A DNA stretch of 59,933 nt, taken from assembly GCF_001905905.1 (NCBI RefSeq), contig NZ_LIVT01000020.1, positions 33,410 to 93,342 on the forward strand, in the 5' to 3' direction. This DNA is from Streptomyces sp. CB02366 (lineage in GTDB: Bacteria > Actinomycetota > Actinomycetes > Streptomycetales > Streptomycetaceae). Shown one piece after another: positions 25,734 through 35,031 of this stretch (position 1 is its first letter; each line of letters begins with the position of its first letter). A program made the translations under genes and the position numbers. The notes below the pieces were generated by a model. It saw only the letters and a list, made by a program, of their open reading frames with translations, did not search any database and was not told where the DNA came from.

Positions 25734-28478
25734 CTACGGTTTCAGCGTCAGCGTGTCGACCGTGGCGGCGTCGACCGCCTGCTTGCCGTAGGACCAGTCG
25801 AGCAGTTCGCCGTCGGCCCACTTGTCGGTCTGGTCGGTGTAGTGGGCGTGGAACGCGTGCCCGGAGGCCCCGCTGAGGTTGATCCAGCGGGACTTGTCCC
25901 AGTCGCCCACGTTGACGACCATGCGCATCGACGGCACCCAGACGACCTCGTAGCCGCTCGCGGCGTTCCAGCCGGTGGCGTTGACCGCCGCCTCGCCGCC
26001 GCCGAGGTTCCAGGGGCCGCGGTTGAGCGCCCGCTGGAGCAGGCCGGGGCCCTCGGTGCCGAGGGTCTGGTTCGTCAGGGTCAGCCGGTGCAGCCGGCCC
26101 CAGCTCCAGGTGTCGATGTTCTTGCCGAGCTTGGAGGTCAGCTCCCAGCGGGCGTCCTCCATCGCGCGGGCGAACAGGTCGTCCCGGCTCTCCAGGGCGT
26201 CCTCGCGGCCCCGGGCGGGCGCCTTCCACCACGCGTTGTCCTGGTCGTCCAGGATCTCCCGGACCACCTGGAACCAGCGGTCGCCGCCGTCCGGCTGCGC
26301 GGTGTCGCCGTCGCGCTGGCCGCACTCGCGGACGAGCTTCTTCTGCTGGTCGGCCGGTCCGCTGTTCTTGGCGGGCGGGACGTTGATGCAGTCGCCCTTG
26401 ACGCGCATCTCCTTGGGCAGCTTGTTGCCGAAGGCGAGCTTGAGGATGTTGCGCCAGACGCCGTTGAAGTAGGCGGCGGCGGCCGAGTCGGACGCCTGGG
26501 AGTAGTCCCAGCCCTCCAGCAGCTTCTGCGCCTCGCGGACGCTCGGGTCAGTGATGTTGATCTTCTTCAGCTCGGGCACCAGCAGCGCGGCGATCTCGCT
26601 GAAGTCGTCCATCTGCATCTTCTGCATGTCATCGGTCGAGACCTTCTCGCCGCCCTTGATCTTCCGGGTCAGCAGGTCGTTGAGCCGCTGGCTGCGGGCG
26701 CCGTACCCCCAGTCCTTCGTCAGGAGGTAGGGGTACTTCTTCTCGTCGATGACGGCCTGGTTGGCGGTGACGATGAAGCCGCGGTCCGGGTTGTACTCGT
26801 AGGGCAGCTCGTCGAAGGGGATGTAGCCCTTCCACGCGTAGTCCGGGTCCCAGCCCGGCGCCGGGCGCGTCCCGTCGTAGCCCTCGGAGCGCACCGGGAT
26901 CCTGCCGGGGGCCTGGTAGCCGATGTTGCCCTCGGTGTCGGCGTAGATGAGGTTCTGGGAGGGGACCTCGAACTTCTGGGCGGCGGCCCGGAAGGTGGCG
27001 AAGTCCTTGGCCCGGTTGAGCTCGAAGACGGCGTCCATCGACCTGCCCGGCTCCAGCGCGGTCCACTTCAGCGCCACCGCGTAGCCGTCGGCCCGGTCGG
27101 GGGCGGCGTTGCTGACGGGCGCCTTCTGGCCGACCTTGTCCAGTTCCCTGCTGCGGTCGGAGACCAGGGGCCCGTTGTTCGTGCTGCGGACGGTGATCTT
27201 CCGGTCCTTGCCGCCGGCGACCTTGATGGTCTCCTCGCGGGTCTCGAAGGACTTGGTCTTCCCGTCGTACAGGTAGCCGTCGTCGGAGACCTTCTCCAGG
27301 AAGAGGTCGGTGACGTCGGCGCCCAGGTTGGTCAGTCCCCAGGAGACGTCCTGGTTGTGACCGATGATCACACCGGGCATCCCGGAGAACGTGTAGCCGG
27401 CCGTGTCGTACCGGCAGCTCTCGGACAGTTCACGGCAGTGCAGGCCCATCTGGTACCAGAGGGAGGGCAGCATCGGCGCGAGGTGCGGGTCGTTGGCGAG
27501 CAGCGCCTTGCCGGACGTCGTGTGCCTGCCGTCGACGACCCAGGAGTTCGAGCCGATGCCGTTGCCGTTCGGACCGAGCAGCGCCGGGATCTCGTCGAGG
27601 GTGTCGGAGAGGGCGGAGAGCTGCGTGTTCAGGCCCTCGGCGGCCCCCTGGGGCGTCGCGGAGCCGACGGTGTCCGACGGCTGCGCCTCGGGGTCGAACT
27701 TCCCGGTGGCCGGGGAGACCGCGCCGTTCTCGACGATCGGCTTGTGCCGCTTGTACGGGTAGCCCGGGTACAGGTCCTCGATCTGGTCCTTGTCGAGGCG
27801 GCTGGTCAGCAGCGAACGGTCGATCTCGTCCTGCATGTTGCCGCGCAGGTCCCAGGCCATCGCCTTGAGCCAGGCCACCGAGTCGACCGGGGTCCACTCA
27901 CCGGGCTTGTAGTCGTTGGTCAGCCCCAGCGCCGCGTACTCGACCGAGATGTCCCGGCCTTCCTTGCCCGCGAGGTAGGCGTTGACGCCTTCCGCGTACG
28001 ACTGGAGGTTCTTCTTGGTGCCCTCGTCCAGGACCTCGTCGTACTCCTTCTGCGCCACCTGCCGCCAGCCGAGCGTGCGCAGGAAGGAGTCGGTCTCCAC
28101 CTGGCCGGAGCCGAACATCTCGGAGAGCCGGCCGGAGGTCATGTGCCGCCGGACGTCCATCTCCCAGAAGCGGTCCTGGGCGTGGACGAAGCCCTGGGCG
28201 CGGAAGAGGTCGGCGTCGGTGTCCGCGTAGATCTGCGGGATCCCGTACGCGTCGCGTTTGACCTCGACCTCCCCGGAAAGGCCGTCGAGCGTCATCGACC
28301 CGGTGGTCTGCGGGTAGGAGGCCCGCACGGTGGACACGGACCAGTACGTCCCGTAGCCGACACCCGCGACGAGCGCCAGCACCAGGACGAGCACGAACAG
28401 GCGGGCGCGTCGCCCCTTCTTCCTGCCGGGCTTCTTCGCGTCGGAAGGGCCGGAAGAGGCGGTTGTGTTGGCGGGCAT
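25734..28478 (-). CDS. Penicillin acylase family protein (Ntn hydrolase)
   Basis: A 914-residue preproprotein. A short charged N-terminus is followed by a hydrophobic export segment (about residues 26-47, LFVLVLVLALVAGVGYGTYW). The alpha region (VKRDAYGIPQIYADTDADLF, GFVHAQDRFWEMD) comes next, then a spacer, and the nucleophile Ser310 in GIGSNSWVV that would become the N-terminus of the beta chain after self-cleavage. Downstream are NDPHLAP and GHNQDVSWGLTN. Family members hydrolyse amide bonds of beta-lactams, acyl-homoserine lactones or lipopeptides; the substrate is unknown. The ATG at 28478 follows AGGACAGCG. Confidence 0.92.
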   Translation of the reverse strand: MPANTTASSGPSDAKKPGRKKGRRARLFVLVLVLALVAGVGYGTYWSVSTVRASYPQTTGSMTLDGLSGEVEVKRDAYGIPQIYADTDADLFRAQGFVHAQDRFWEMDVRRHMTSGRLSEMFGSGQVETDSFLRTLGWRQVAQKEYDEVLDEGTKKNLQSYAEGVNAYLAGKEGRDISVEYAALGLTNDYKPGEWTPVDSVAWLKAMAWDLRGNMQDEIDRSLLTSRLDKDQIEDLYPGYPYKRHKPIVENGAVSPATGKFDPEAQPSDTVGSATPQGAAEGLNTQLSALSDTLDEIPALLGPNGNGIGSNSWVVDGRHTTSGKALLANDPHLAPMLPSLWYQMGLHCRELSESCRYDTAGYTFSGMPGVIIGHNQDVSWGLTNLGADVTDLFLEKVSDDGYLYDGKTKSFETREETIKVAGGKDRKITVRSTNNGPLVSDRSRELDKVGQKAPVSNAAPDRADGYAVALKWTALEPGRSMDAVFELNRAKDFATFRAAAQKFEVPSQNLIYADTEGNIGYQAPGRIPVRSEGYDGTRPAPGWDPDYAWKGYIPFDELPYEYNPDRGFIVTANQAVIDEKKYPYLLTKDWGYGARSQRLNDLLTRKIKGGEKVSTDDMQKMQMDDFSEIAALLVPELKKINITDPSVREAQKLLEGWDYSQASDSAAAAYFNGVWRNILKLAFGNKLPKEMRVKGDCINVPPAKNSGPADQQKKLVRECGQRDGDTAQPDGGDRWFQVVREILDDQDNAWWKAPARGREDALESRDDLFARAMEDARWELTSKLGKNIDTWSWGRLHRLTLTNQTLGTEGPGLLQRALNRGPWNLGGGEAAVNATGWNAASGYEVVWVPSMRMVVNVGDWDKSRWINLSGASGHAFHAHYTDQTDKWADGELLDWSYGKQAVDAATVDTLTLKP

Positions 28479-28696
28479 CGCTGTCCTTCGAGGGGCAGGG
28501 TGGTCCTGGGAGTGCAGGAGCAACCATAGGCGCAGCGGAGAAGCCACTCGGACGCGGTATGGGGATGCACCCGTTTGCGGCTTCCTCGTACGAACGCTCG
28601 AACCCGTCAAGGAATCGTTAAAGATTAGGTAAGGTAACGAAGTACCTGGCTGCCGGAGGACGATCCGGCAGGCGCACGCAGGGAAGGAAACGGACC

Positions 28697-30340
28697 CTGA
28701 CTGTCCACGCGCTCAACGAACTCCTGCTCGTCTGCTCGCTCGTCCTGCTCGTCGCCGTGGTGGCGGTACGGATCTCCTCGCGCAGCGGACTCCCCAGCCT
28801 GCTCCTGTACCTCGGCATCGGGATCGCCCTGGGGCAGGACGGCATCTTCGACGTCAAGTTCGACAACGCCGAGCTGACCCAGGTATTCGGCTACGCCGCC
28901 CTGGTCGTCATCCTGGCCGAGGGCGGGCTCGGAGCGAAGTGGAAAGAGGTCAGACCGGTCCTGCCGGCGGCGGCCGTCGTCTCCACCGTCGGCGTCGGCG
29001 TCAGCGTGGGCGTCACCGCCGCCGCGGCGCACTACCTCGTCGGCCTGGACTGGCGGCAGGCCCTCATCATCGGCGCGGTCGTCTCCTCGACCGACGCGGC
29101 GGCCGTCTTCTCCGTCCTGCGCCGGGTGCCCCTGCCGCCCCGGATCACCGGGGTCCTGGAGGCCGAGTCCGGTTTCAACGACGCTCCCGTCGTCATCCTG
29201 GTCGTCGCGTTCTCCGCGGTCGGCCCGGTCGAGCACTGGTACGTCCTGGTCGCGGAGATCGCCATGGAGCTGGCCATCGGCGCCGCCATCGGCATCGCGG
29301 TGGGCTGGCTGGGCTCCCTGGGGCTGCGGCACGTGGCCCTGCCCGCCTCCGGTCTCTACCCGATCGCCGTGATGGCCATCGCCGTCTCGGCGTACGCGGC
29401 GGGCGCCATGGCCCACGGCAGCGGGTTCCTCGCCGTCTACCTCGCGGCCATGATCCTCGGCAACTCCAAGCTGCCCCACTGGCCCGCCACCCGCGGATTC
29501 GCCGACGGGCTCGGCTGGCTGGCCCAGATCGGCATGTTCGTGCTGCTCGGCCTGCTGGTCACCCCGCACGACCTGATCGACGACTTCTGGCCGGCCGTGG
29601 TCGTGGGCCTGGTGCTGACGATGGTGGCGCGACCGCTGTCGGTCTTCCTGAGCCTCGCGCCGTTCCGGCTCCCGGCCCGCGAGAAGGCCCTCATGTCCTG
29701 GGCCGGGCTGCGCGGGGCGGTGCCCATCGTCCTGGCGACCATCCCGATGGTGTCCGGGGTGGAGGGCAGTACCCGCATCTTCAACATCGTCTTCGTCCTG
29801 GTCATCGTCTACACCCTGATCCAGGGCCCGACGCTGCCCTGGGTCGCGAACAAGCTGAACATCGCCGAGGACCCGGCCGAGGCCGACGACCTCGGCATCG
29901 AGTCGGCGCCGCTGGAGCGGCTGCGCGGACACCTGCTGTCGGTGGCCGTCCCCGCGAAGTCGAAGATGCACGGCGTCGAGGTCGGGGAGCTGCGGCTGCC
30001 GGCCGGCGCGGCGGTGACGCTGGTGGTCCGGGAGGGCAAGAGCTTCGTGCCGTCCCCCGCGACGGTCCTGCGGCGCGGGGACGAACTGCTGGTGGTGGCC
30101 ACCGACCCGGTGCGCGACCGGACGGAGGAGCGGCTGCGGGCGGTCGCCGAGGGCGGCAAGCTGGCCGGCTGGCTGGGCCCCGGCGGATCCCCCTCGTCCG
30201 GTCCGGCCGGCGCGGCGGGCCCGCACGCCGGGTCCGCCATACCGCAGGCGATGAAGCTGGCGAAGAAGCTCGGCGGGGCCGGGTCCGCCTCGCGGACGGG
30301 CACGGGCGCCGACGGAGGCAGGGCCAGGACGCGCTCCTGA
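28697..30340 (+). CDS. Potassium/proton antiporter (CPA1 type with TrkA-C domain)
   Basis: A 547-residue cation/proton antiporter. About 12-13 membrane segments fill residues 1-395 (VVSSTDAAAVFSVLRRVPLP, ESGFNDAPVVILV, WAGLRGAVPIVLATIP). A TrkA-C/RCK regulatory domain lies at about 410-490. The tail is Gly/Ala-rich. No ATG, GTG or TTG lies before the first membrane helix in frame. The CTG at 28697, preceded by GGAAGGAAACGGACC, restores a complete first helix (LTVHALNELLLVCSLVLL) and is chosen. The next usable codon, GTG at 28736, would cut into that helix. Confidence 0.88.
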   Translation: MTVHALNELLLVCSLVLLVAVVAVRISSRSGLPSLLLYLGIGIALGQDGIFDVKFDNAELTQVFGYAALVVILAEGGLGAKWKEVRPVLPAAAVVSTVGVGVSVGVTAAAAHYLVGLDWRQALIIGAVVSSTDAAAVFSVLRRVPLPPRITGVLEAESGFNDAPVVILVVAFSAVGPVEHWYVLVAEIAMELAIGAAIGIAVGWLGSLGLRHVALPASGLYPIAVMAIAVSAYAAGAMAHGSGFLAVYLAAMILGNSKLPHWPATRGFADGLGWLAQIGMFVLLGLLVTPHDLIDDFWPAVVVGLVLTMVARPLSVFLSLAPFRLPAREKALMSWAGLRGAVPIVLATIPMVSGVEGSTRIFNIVFVLVIVYTLIQGPTLPWVANKLNIAEDPAEADDLGIESAPLERLRGHLLSVAVPAKSKMHGVEVGELRLPAGAAVTLVVREGKSFVPSPATVLRRGDELLVVATDPVRDRTEERLRAVAEGGKLAGWLGPGGSPSSGPAGAAGPHAGSAIPQAMKLAKKLGGAGSASRTGTGADGGRARTRS

Positions 30341-30674
30341 ACCCTTACAAGGGGACAACGCAGGCGAGCCGCGCAGAACGCGTCCCGGATCACAGGCGGG
30401 CGGGGAAGCCCTGTGCGCATTCACAGGCGCACAGGCTTTCCTGCCTGTAGCATGAAGGAAACCTGATCGACCAACTCTGTCTGAAGCAGAGCTGGCGCGA
30501 CCGTATGGCGGTCGTGGTGTCTCTTCGCCCGGCGGCTCTCCCGCCGATGGCAGCGAGCCACCCGGCATCTACCGCAGTTCCGCGCGAAGAGGACAGCTCT
30601 CGGCCGCTTCCGTCCGGCCCGCCCCACGAGGGCGCCGGGAAGCAGGGCTACCAGGCGGCAGAAAGGCAAGGACC
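30341..30674. other. Intergenic region before the MFS gene
   Basis: There is no recognised gene in 334 bases. A small dyad ACAGGC-N6-GCCTGT near 30432-30449 could belong to a weak terminator or an operator. The MFS ribosome-binding site (AAGGACC) ends the region. Confidence 0.4.
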
Positions 30675-31955
30675 GTGGCGACCACGGTCTCCGACCGCCC
30701 CGGATACGGGCAACTGCTGCGCACCCCCGGTGCGTGGACCTTCCTCCTCCCGGGCTTCGCCGCACGGCAGCCCTTCGCGATGCTCACCATCAGCATCGTC
30801 CTCCTCGTGCAGCACACGACCGGCTCGTACGGCAGCGCGGGCGCCGTCGCGGCCGTCTCCGGCGTCTCCATGGCGCTGTTCGCCCCGCAGAGCGGCAAGC
30901 TCGCCGACCGCTTCGGCCAGCGTGCCGTCCTGCTGCCCGGCGTCCTCCTCCACACCGTCTCGGTGAGCGTCCTGACCGCCTTGGCGCTGGCGGACGCGCC
31001 CCTGTGGGCGCTGTTCGCCGCCGCCGTGCCGACCGGGGCGTCGATCCCGCAGATCGGCCCCATGGTGCGGGCCCGCTGGGCGGCGATGCTGGGGGCCTCC
31101 GGCGACCGGCCCGCCTCCCCGCTGATGTCCACCGCGGCCGCGTTCGAGTCGGTGACGGACGAGTTCACCTTCGTGCTCGGCCCGGTGATCGCCACCGCGC
31201 TGTGCACGGGCGTGCACCCGGCGGCCGGACTGGTCACCGAGGCCGCCCTGACCCTGCTCGGCGGCCTGCTCTTCGCCGCGCAGCGGGCCACCCAGCCGGC
31301 CCCCCGCCCCGCCGCCACCGCGGACGAACCGCACGCCTCGGCGCTCTCCGTGCCCGGCGTCCGCGTCCTGATCGTCACCTTCCTGGGCATCGGCGCGGTC
31401 TTCGGCGGGATGCAGGTCTCCCTGACCGCGTTCTCCGAGGAGATCGGCCACCCCGGGGTGAACGGCGTGCTCTACGGGATCTTCGCGGCGGGCAACATGC
31501 TGGCCGGGATCGCCTGCGGCGCCATCGCCTGGAAGAGCAGCCCGCGCCGCCGGCTGATCGTCGGATACGTGGCGCTGACCCTGACCGCGTCCGGGCTGTG
31601 GGCCGTGCACTCGGTGCCGCTGCTGGCGGGGCTCGGCCTGCTGGTCGGCCTCTGCATCGCCCCGGCCCTGATCAGCGGCTACACGCTGGTCGAGGCGCTG
31701 GTGCCCGCCACCGCCCGTACCGAGGCGTTCACCTGGCTGACGGGCGCGGTGGCGCTGGGCCAGGCGGCGGCCGTGACCGCCGCGGGACAGCTCGCCGACG
31801 CCCACGGTGCGAGCACCGGCTTCCTGGTGCCGCTGGCCGGCACCGCACTGGCCCTGGTGACCCTGCTGGCCCTGCGTTCACGGCTGGTCCCCCCGCCCTC
31901 GGAGCGCACCGTGGCACGTGGGATCGGTCACCGCGAGCCGGTCACGGTGGACTGA
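30675..31955 (+). CDS. MFS transporter
   Basis: A 426-residue major facilitator with about 12 membrane segments, beginning TTVSDRPGYGQLLRTPGAWT. The loop-2 signature is FAPQSGKLADRFGQRAVLLP, and the two halves are separated by a hydrophilic loop near residues 205-225. It resembles uncharacterised actinobacterial exporters of the YfcJ/arabinose-efflux class. Substrate unknown. The GTG at 30675 is preceded by AAGGACC. No dedicated regulator lies next to it. Confidence 0.87.
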   Translation: MATTVSDRPGYGQLLRTPGAWTFLLPGFAARQPFAMLTISIVLLVQHTTGSYGSAGAVAAVSGVSMALFAPQSGKLADRFGQRAVLLPGVLLHTVSVSVLTALALADAPLWALFAAAVPTGASIPQIGPMVRARWAAMLGASGDRPASPLMSTAAAFESVTDEFTFVLGPVIATALCTGVHPAAGLVTEAALTLLGGLLFAAQRATQPAPRPAATADEPHASALSVPGVRVLIVTFLGIGAVFGGMQVSLTAFSEEIGHPGVNGVLYGIFAAGNMLAGIACGAIAWKSSPRRRLIVGYVALTLTASGLWAVHSVPLLAGLGLLVGLCIAPALISGYTLVEALVPATARTEAFTWLTGAVALGQAAAVTAAGQLADAHGASTGFLVPLAGTALALVTLLALRSRLVPPPSERTVARGIGHREPVTVD

Positions 31956-32021
31956 TCCGGCGGAATACGTCAGTATGGAGCGTCGTTAGCACTCATTGAG
32001 TGAGAGTGCCAGGAGGAGCAA

Positions 32022-32360
32022 GTGCCGACCTACCAGTACCAGTGCACCGAGTGCGGCGAGGGCCTCGAGGCGGTGCAGAAGTTCACCGATGACGCCCTGA
32101 CCGTGTGCCCGAACTGCGACGGACGCCTCAAGAAGGTGTTCTCCGCGGTCGGCATCGTCTTCAAGGGTTCCGGTTTCTACCGGAACGACAGCCGCGGCTC
32201 CTCGTCGAGCAGCACGCCGGCGTCGACGTCCTCGAAGTCGTCCGACTCCACGTCGTCCTCGTCGTCGGGTTCGGACACGAAGGCGAGCGCGTCGTCGTCC
32301 GCCTCCTCCTCGTCGTCGGCCTCCGCGCCGGCCTCGTCGAGCGGCACGTCGGCCGCCTGA
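32022..32360 (+). CDS. FmdB-like zinc ribbon protein
   Basis: A 112-residue protein. An N-terminal zinc ribbon with two CxxC pairs (YQCTECGEG and TVCPNCDG) is followed by FSAVGIVFKGSGFYRND, which defines FmdB/regulatory zinc-ribbon proteins. The last 60 residues are a Ser/Ala/Asp low-complexity tail. Function is unproven; the founding member was linked to formamidase/amidase expression. The GTG at 32022 follows GGAGGAGC. It is followed by a strong terminator. Confidence 0.92.
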   Translation: MPTYQYQCTECGEGLEAVQKFTDDALTVCPNCDGRLKKVFSAVGIVFKGSGFYRNDSRGSSSSSTPASTSSKSSDSTSSSSSGSDTKASASSSASSSSSASAPASSSGTSAA

Positions 32361-32388
32361 GCCCGCGCGTACGCCCCACCAGCTTTTC

Positions 32389-32426
32389 CCCCGGACCCCG
32401 CCGAGCCCCCTCGGCGGGGTCCGGGG
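32389..32426. terminator. 17-bp perfect hairpin terminator
   Basis: Arms 32389-32405 and 32410-32426 are exact complements with a four-base CCCC loop. It sits 28 bases after the FmdB stop and before the MTA phosphorylase gene, so it separates their transcripts. Confidence 0.8.
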
Positions 32427-32543
32427 CGTTGTGCGGGCACCGCCGTACGGCGCCCTGCGCGGGCGCCCGCCCGGGGAGGCTCCCGCGCCGGGCCCGCACG
32501 GGCGTCCGCCCGGCGGCGCGCTCCTTGCGGATACGGTGACCGC

Positions 32544-33467
32544 ATGGCGAACGCACATACGGAAACGGGCTCCGGCGCGGGTACGGCGAGCACGGACGCG
32601 GACAGGGGCACGGGCGTGGGCACGGCGGACGCCGAGGGCACGGCGGAGATCGGTGTCATCGGCGGCTCGGGCTTCTACTCCTTCCTGGAGGACGTCACCG
32701 AGGTCTCCGTGGACACCCCTTACGGCAAGCCGAGCGACTCGGTCTTCCTCGGGGAACTCGGCGGCCGCAGGGTGGCCTTTCTGCCCCGTCACGGGCGCGG
32801 CCACCACCTGCCGCCCCACCGCATCAACTACCGGGCCAACCTATGGGCGCTGCGCTCCATGGGGGTCCGGCAGGTGCTCGGGCCGTGCGCGGTGGGCGGG
32901 CTGCGGCCGGAGTTCGGACCGGGCACCCTGCTCGTCCCCGACCAGCTGGTGGACCGCACCAGGACCCGCGTGCAGACCTACTACGACGGTGAGCCCCGGC
33001 CCGACGGAACCGTGCCGAACGTCGTCCATCTGGGCTTCGCCGACCCGTACTGCCCCGAGGGCCGCAAGGCGGCGCTCGCGGCCGCTCGCGGGCGGGACTG
33101 GGAGCCCGTGGACGGCGGCACCCTGGTGGTGGTCGAGGGCCCCCGGTTCTCGACCCGCGCGGAGTCGCGCTGGCACGCGGCGATGGGCTGGTCGGTCGTG
33201 GGCATGACGGGGCATCCCGAGGCGGTCCTCGCCCGGGAGCTGGGCCTCTGCTACACCACGATGACCCTGGTGACCGACCTGGACGCGGGGGCCGAGGCGG
33301 GCGAAGGCGTCTCCCACGAGGAAGTGCTCCAGGTGTTCGCGGCCAACGTGGACCGGCTGCGCTCGGTGTTGTTCGACGCGGTGGCCCGACTGCCGCGGAC
33401 CGGGAGCCGCGACTGCGCCTGCGCCCGCGCTCTGGACGGGATCGACACGGGCATCACGCTGCCCTAG
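32544..33467 (+). CDS. mtnP: S-methyl-5'-thioadenosine phosphorylase
   Basis: A 307-residue purine-nucleoside-phosphorylase-fold enzyme that splits methylthioadenosine with phosphate in methionine salvage. After a 32-residue disordered Gly/Thr-rich extension come IGVIGGSGFY, LPRHGRGHHLPPHRINYRAN, VEGPRFSTRAES, and GMTGHPEAVLARELGLCYTT, all typical of MTAP and its hypoxanthine-releasing relatives. These two activities are hard to separate by sequence alone. No other methionine-salvage gene is near. Confidence 0.9.
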   Translation: MANAHTETGSGAGTASTDADRGTGVGTADAEGTAEIGVIGGSGFYSFLEDVTEVSVDTPYGKPSDSVFLGELGGRRVAFLPRHGRGHHLPPHRINYRANLWALRSMGVRQVLGPCAVGGLRPEFGPGTLLVPDQLVDRTRTRVQTYYDGEPRPDGTVPNVVHLGFADPYCPEGRKAALAAARGRDWEPVDGGTLVVVEGPRFSTRAESRWHAAMGWSVVGMTGHPEAVLARELGLCYTTMTLVTDLDAGAEAGEGVSHEEVLQVFAANVDRLRSVLFDAVARLPRTGSRDCACARALDGIDTGITLP

Positions 33468-33867
33468 CGGGGGCGCGCCACGCGGACCCGGCCCACCGAC
33501 GCCGGCACTCGGCCGTTTCGACGGGGCGGCCCTCACCGGGCGGGTCGGGTCTCTCCGTGCGGGAGGGACCCTCACCCCGGGTGGGGCGGGCTTCGCCGGG
33601 CGGAGGAGCGGGTTCCGCCGTGCGGGGAGGCGGGTTCCGCCGTACGGGGAGGCGGGTTCCGCCGTGCGGAGGGGCCCTCACCGGGCGGGGTGGGTCGTCA
33701 CCGGATCGGGTGGCGGTGTTTTCCCCAACCCCGAGGCCGTCCACAGGCGTCGGCGGGATCTGCTCGGACCGAGGAGAGTGAGGGGAGTGCGGCCGGGGCG
33801 ACCCCGCCGGACTCCCCTTCCCCGTGCGCCTTTCCTGGCGCGCGTCGGCCCGACCCCAGGTGGTGCC
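33468..33867. other. Repeat-rich intergenic region
   Basis: No gene is recognised in 400 bases. The stretch 33540-33710 is built from degenerate GGCGGGTTCCGCC-like blocks and CCCTCACCGGGCGGG copies, of which three are exact enough to list separately. The SAF-domain gene start lies at its right edge. Confidence 0.5.
33608..33673. repeat. Three tandem 22-bp repeats
   Basis: Copies start at 33608, 33630 and 33652. Each reads GCGGGTTCCGCCGTRCGG plus four bases, with one G/A difference in the middle copy and a variant end in the third. Each unit holds a small dyad GCGG-GTT-CCGC, so RNA from either strand could form three short hairpins. Confidence 0.8.
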
Positions 33868-34584
33868 ATGTCCCGGTCCTCGTCGTCTCCGCCCGCGCCC
33901 ACTCCCGTTTCGTCCTCCTCCGCCTTCACCTCTTCCCCGTGTCCGCACCACGCACCCCGATCCCCCGCCGCCGCGCGTCCTTCCCCTCGCCCTCCCGTTT
34001 CCGTTTCCGGGGCGCGCGGGGAACCGCCGCCCCGGGCCCCCTCCCCGGTGCCCGCCCCGTGCGGGGTGGGGCCGTTCGCTCCACTGCGGGTGCGGGGCGG
34101 TGGCGCGGACCGGCTCCGCCGGATGCTGCGCCGTCAGCGGCGTGCGGCTGCGGCGGGACTCGCGTTGGCGGGAGCGGCGCTGGCGACCACGGGCCTGAGC
34201 GGCGCCGACGGGGCGGCCCGCTCTTCGGAGGCTCCGCCGGGGGCGGGCCGGACCTCCGTGCGGCTGGTGTCCGCCCCGGTGCGGATCGCGGACCCGGAGA
34301 CGGTACGGCTGCTGCGTCCGGGCGATCGGGTCGATGTGATCGCGGTCGGCGACGGGAGCGGCGAGGCGCGGGTGGTGGCCCGGGGCGCCCGGGTGGCGAA
34401 GGTGCCGGGGCCCGGGGCGGGGCCGGGCGTATACGCGGCGGACGGTGTGGCCGCGTCGGGGCCGGGAGCCGGGGCGGGGCCGGGGGCGCTGGTGGTGCTG
34501 TCCGTGGAGCGGTCGACGGCCACGGCGCTGCTGGGCGCGGGCGTTTCGGGGCGGCTGGCCGTGGCGGTGTCCGATGCGCACTGA
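33868..34584 (+). CDS. SAF/RcpC-CpaB-like domain protein
   Basis: A 238-residue protein. The first 85 residues are Ser/Pro/Arg-rich. A basic stretch and a hydrophobic helix (about 92-115, AAAAGLALAGAALATTGLSG) follow, then an SAF-type beta domain (about 128-235: VRLVSAPVRIADPETVRLLRPGDRVDV and VVLSVERSTATALLGAG), as in CpaB/RcpC pilus-assembly proteins. It is probably anchored with the domain outside. The start is uncertain: ATG at 33868 is used, but one near 34123 just before the basic stretch would also give the conserved part. No pilus genes are adjacent. Confidence 0.7.
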   Translation: MSRSSSSPPAPTPVSSSSAFTSSPCPHHAPRSPAAARPSPRPPVSVSGARGEPPPRAPSPVPAPCGVGPFAPLRVRGGGADRLRRMLRRQRRAAAAGLALAGAALATTGLSGADGAARSSEAPPGAGRTSVRLVSAPVRIADPETVRLLRPGDRVDVIAVGDGSGEARVVARGARVAKVPGPGAGPGVYAADGVAASGPGAGAGPGALVVLSVERSTATALLGAGVSGRLAVAVSDAH

Positions 34585-34800
34585 GGAGGGGCGGCCCGCC
34601 GGTGCGGGGCTGACGCCCTGCCGGACCGGGCCGGTCCCGGGCGAGCGCGCGACCGCCCGGCCCCGTCCTCCGGTGGGCGACGGCATGCCGACCCGTGCTT
34701 CCCGGCCGCGGAGAACGGCCCGGGCGGTACCGACAGGACTGTCGCCGCAGGACTGTCGCCACGGGCCCGCCCGAGGGCGGGCAGCCCTGCGGGCCGCCGC

Positions 34801-35031
34801 TCAGATGTGGTGGGGCGGCTTCTCGTCCAGGAAGCGCGCGAGGTCCGCGGCGCTGCCGCCGGCCGGAGGCCGCTCGCCCCACCCCTGGTCCGTATCGTCC
34901 GCCGACTGCCGGTCCAGCGGATCGTCGAAGATCAGAGCCGGTCGGGGTTTCGGTTCCCGGTGCGGCCGCTCCTGCGGCTGCTGCTCCTGCTGCTTCGCAT
35001 CGCGCGGTCGGGGGGCGGGGGCGGCACTCAT
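34801..35031 (-). CDS. Small conserved hydrophilic protein of unknown function
   Basis: A 76-residue protein starting MSAAPAPRPRDAKQQ and ending AADLARFLDEKPPHHI. It is charged, Pro/Gln-rich and probably unfolded, with a short acidic motif ALIFDDPLDR in the middle. I do not recognise a domain, but similar short proteins occur in Streptomyces. An in-frame GTG at 35052 is possible because GGAG lies only two bases before the ATG at 35031. Confidence 0.6.
   Translation of the reverse strand: MSAAPAPRPRDAKQQEQQPQERPHREPKPRPALIFDDPLDRQSADDTDQGWGERPPAGGSAADLARFLDEKPPHHI

Noticed and set aside
28622..28640. ATTAGGTAAGGTAACG-like sequence before the antiporter, resembling a DtxR/IdeR iron box
   Set aside because: It lacks the dyad symmetry of iron boxes; only one half resembles the consensus.
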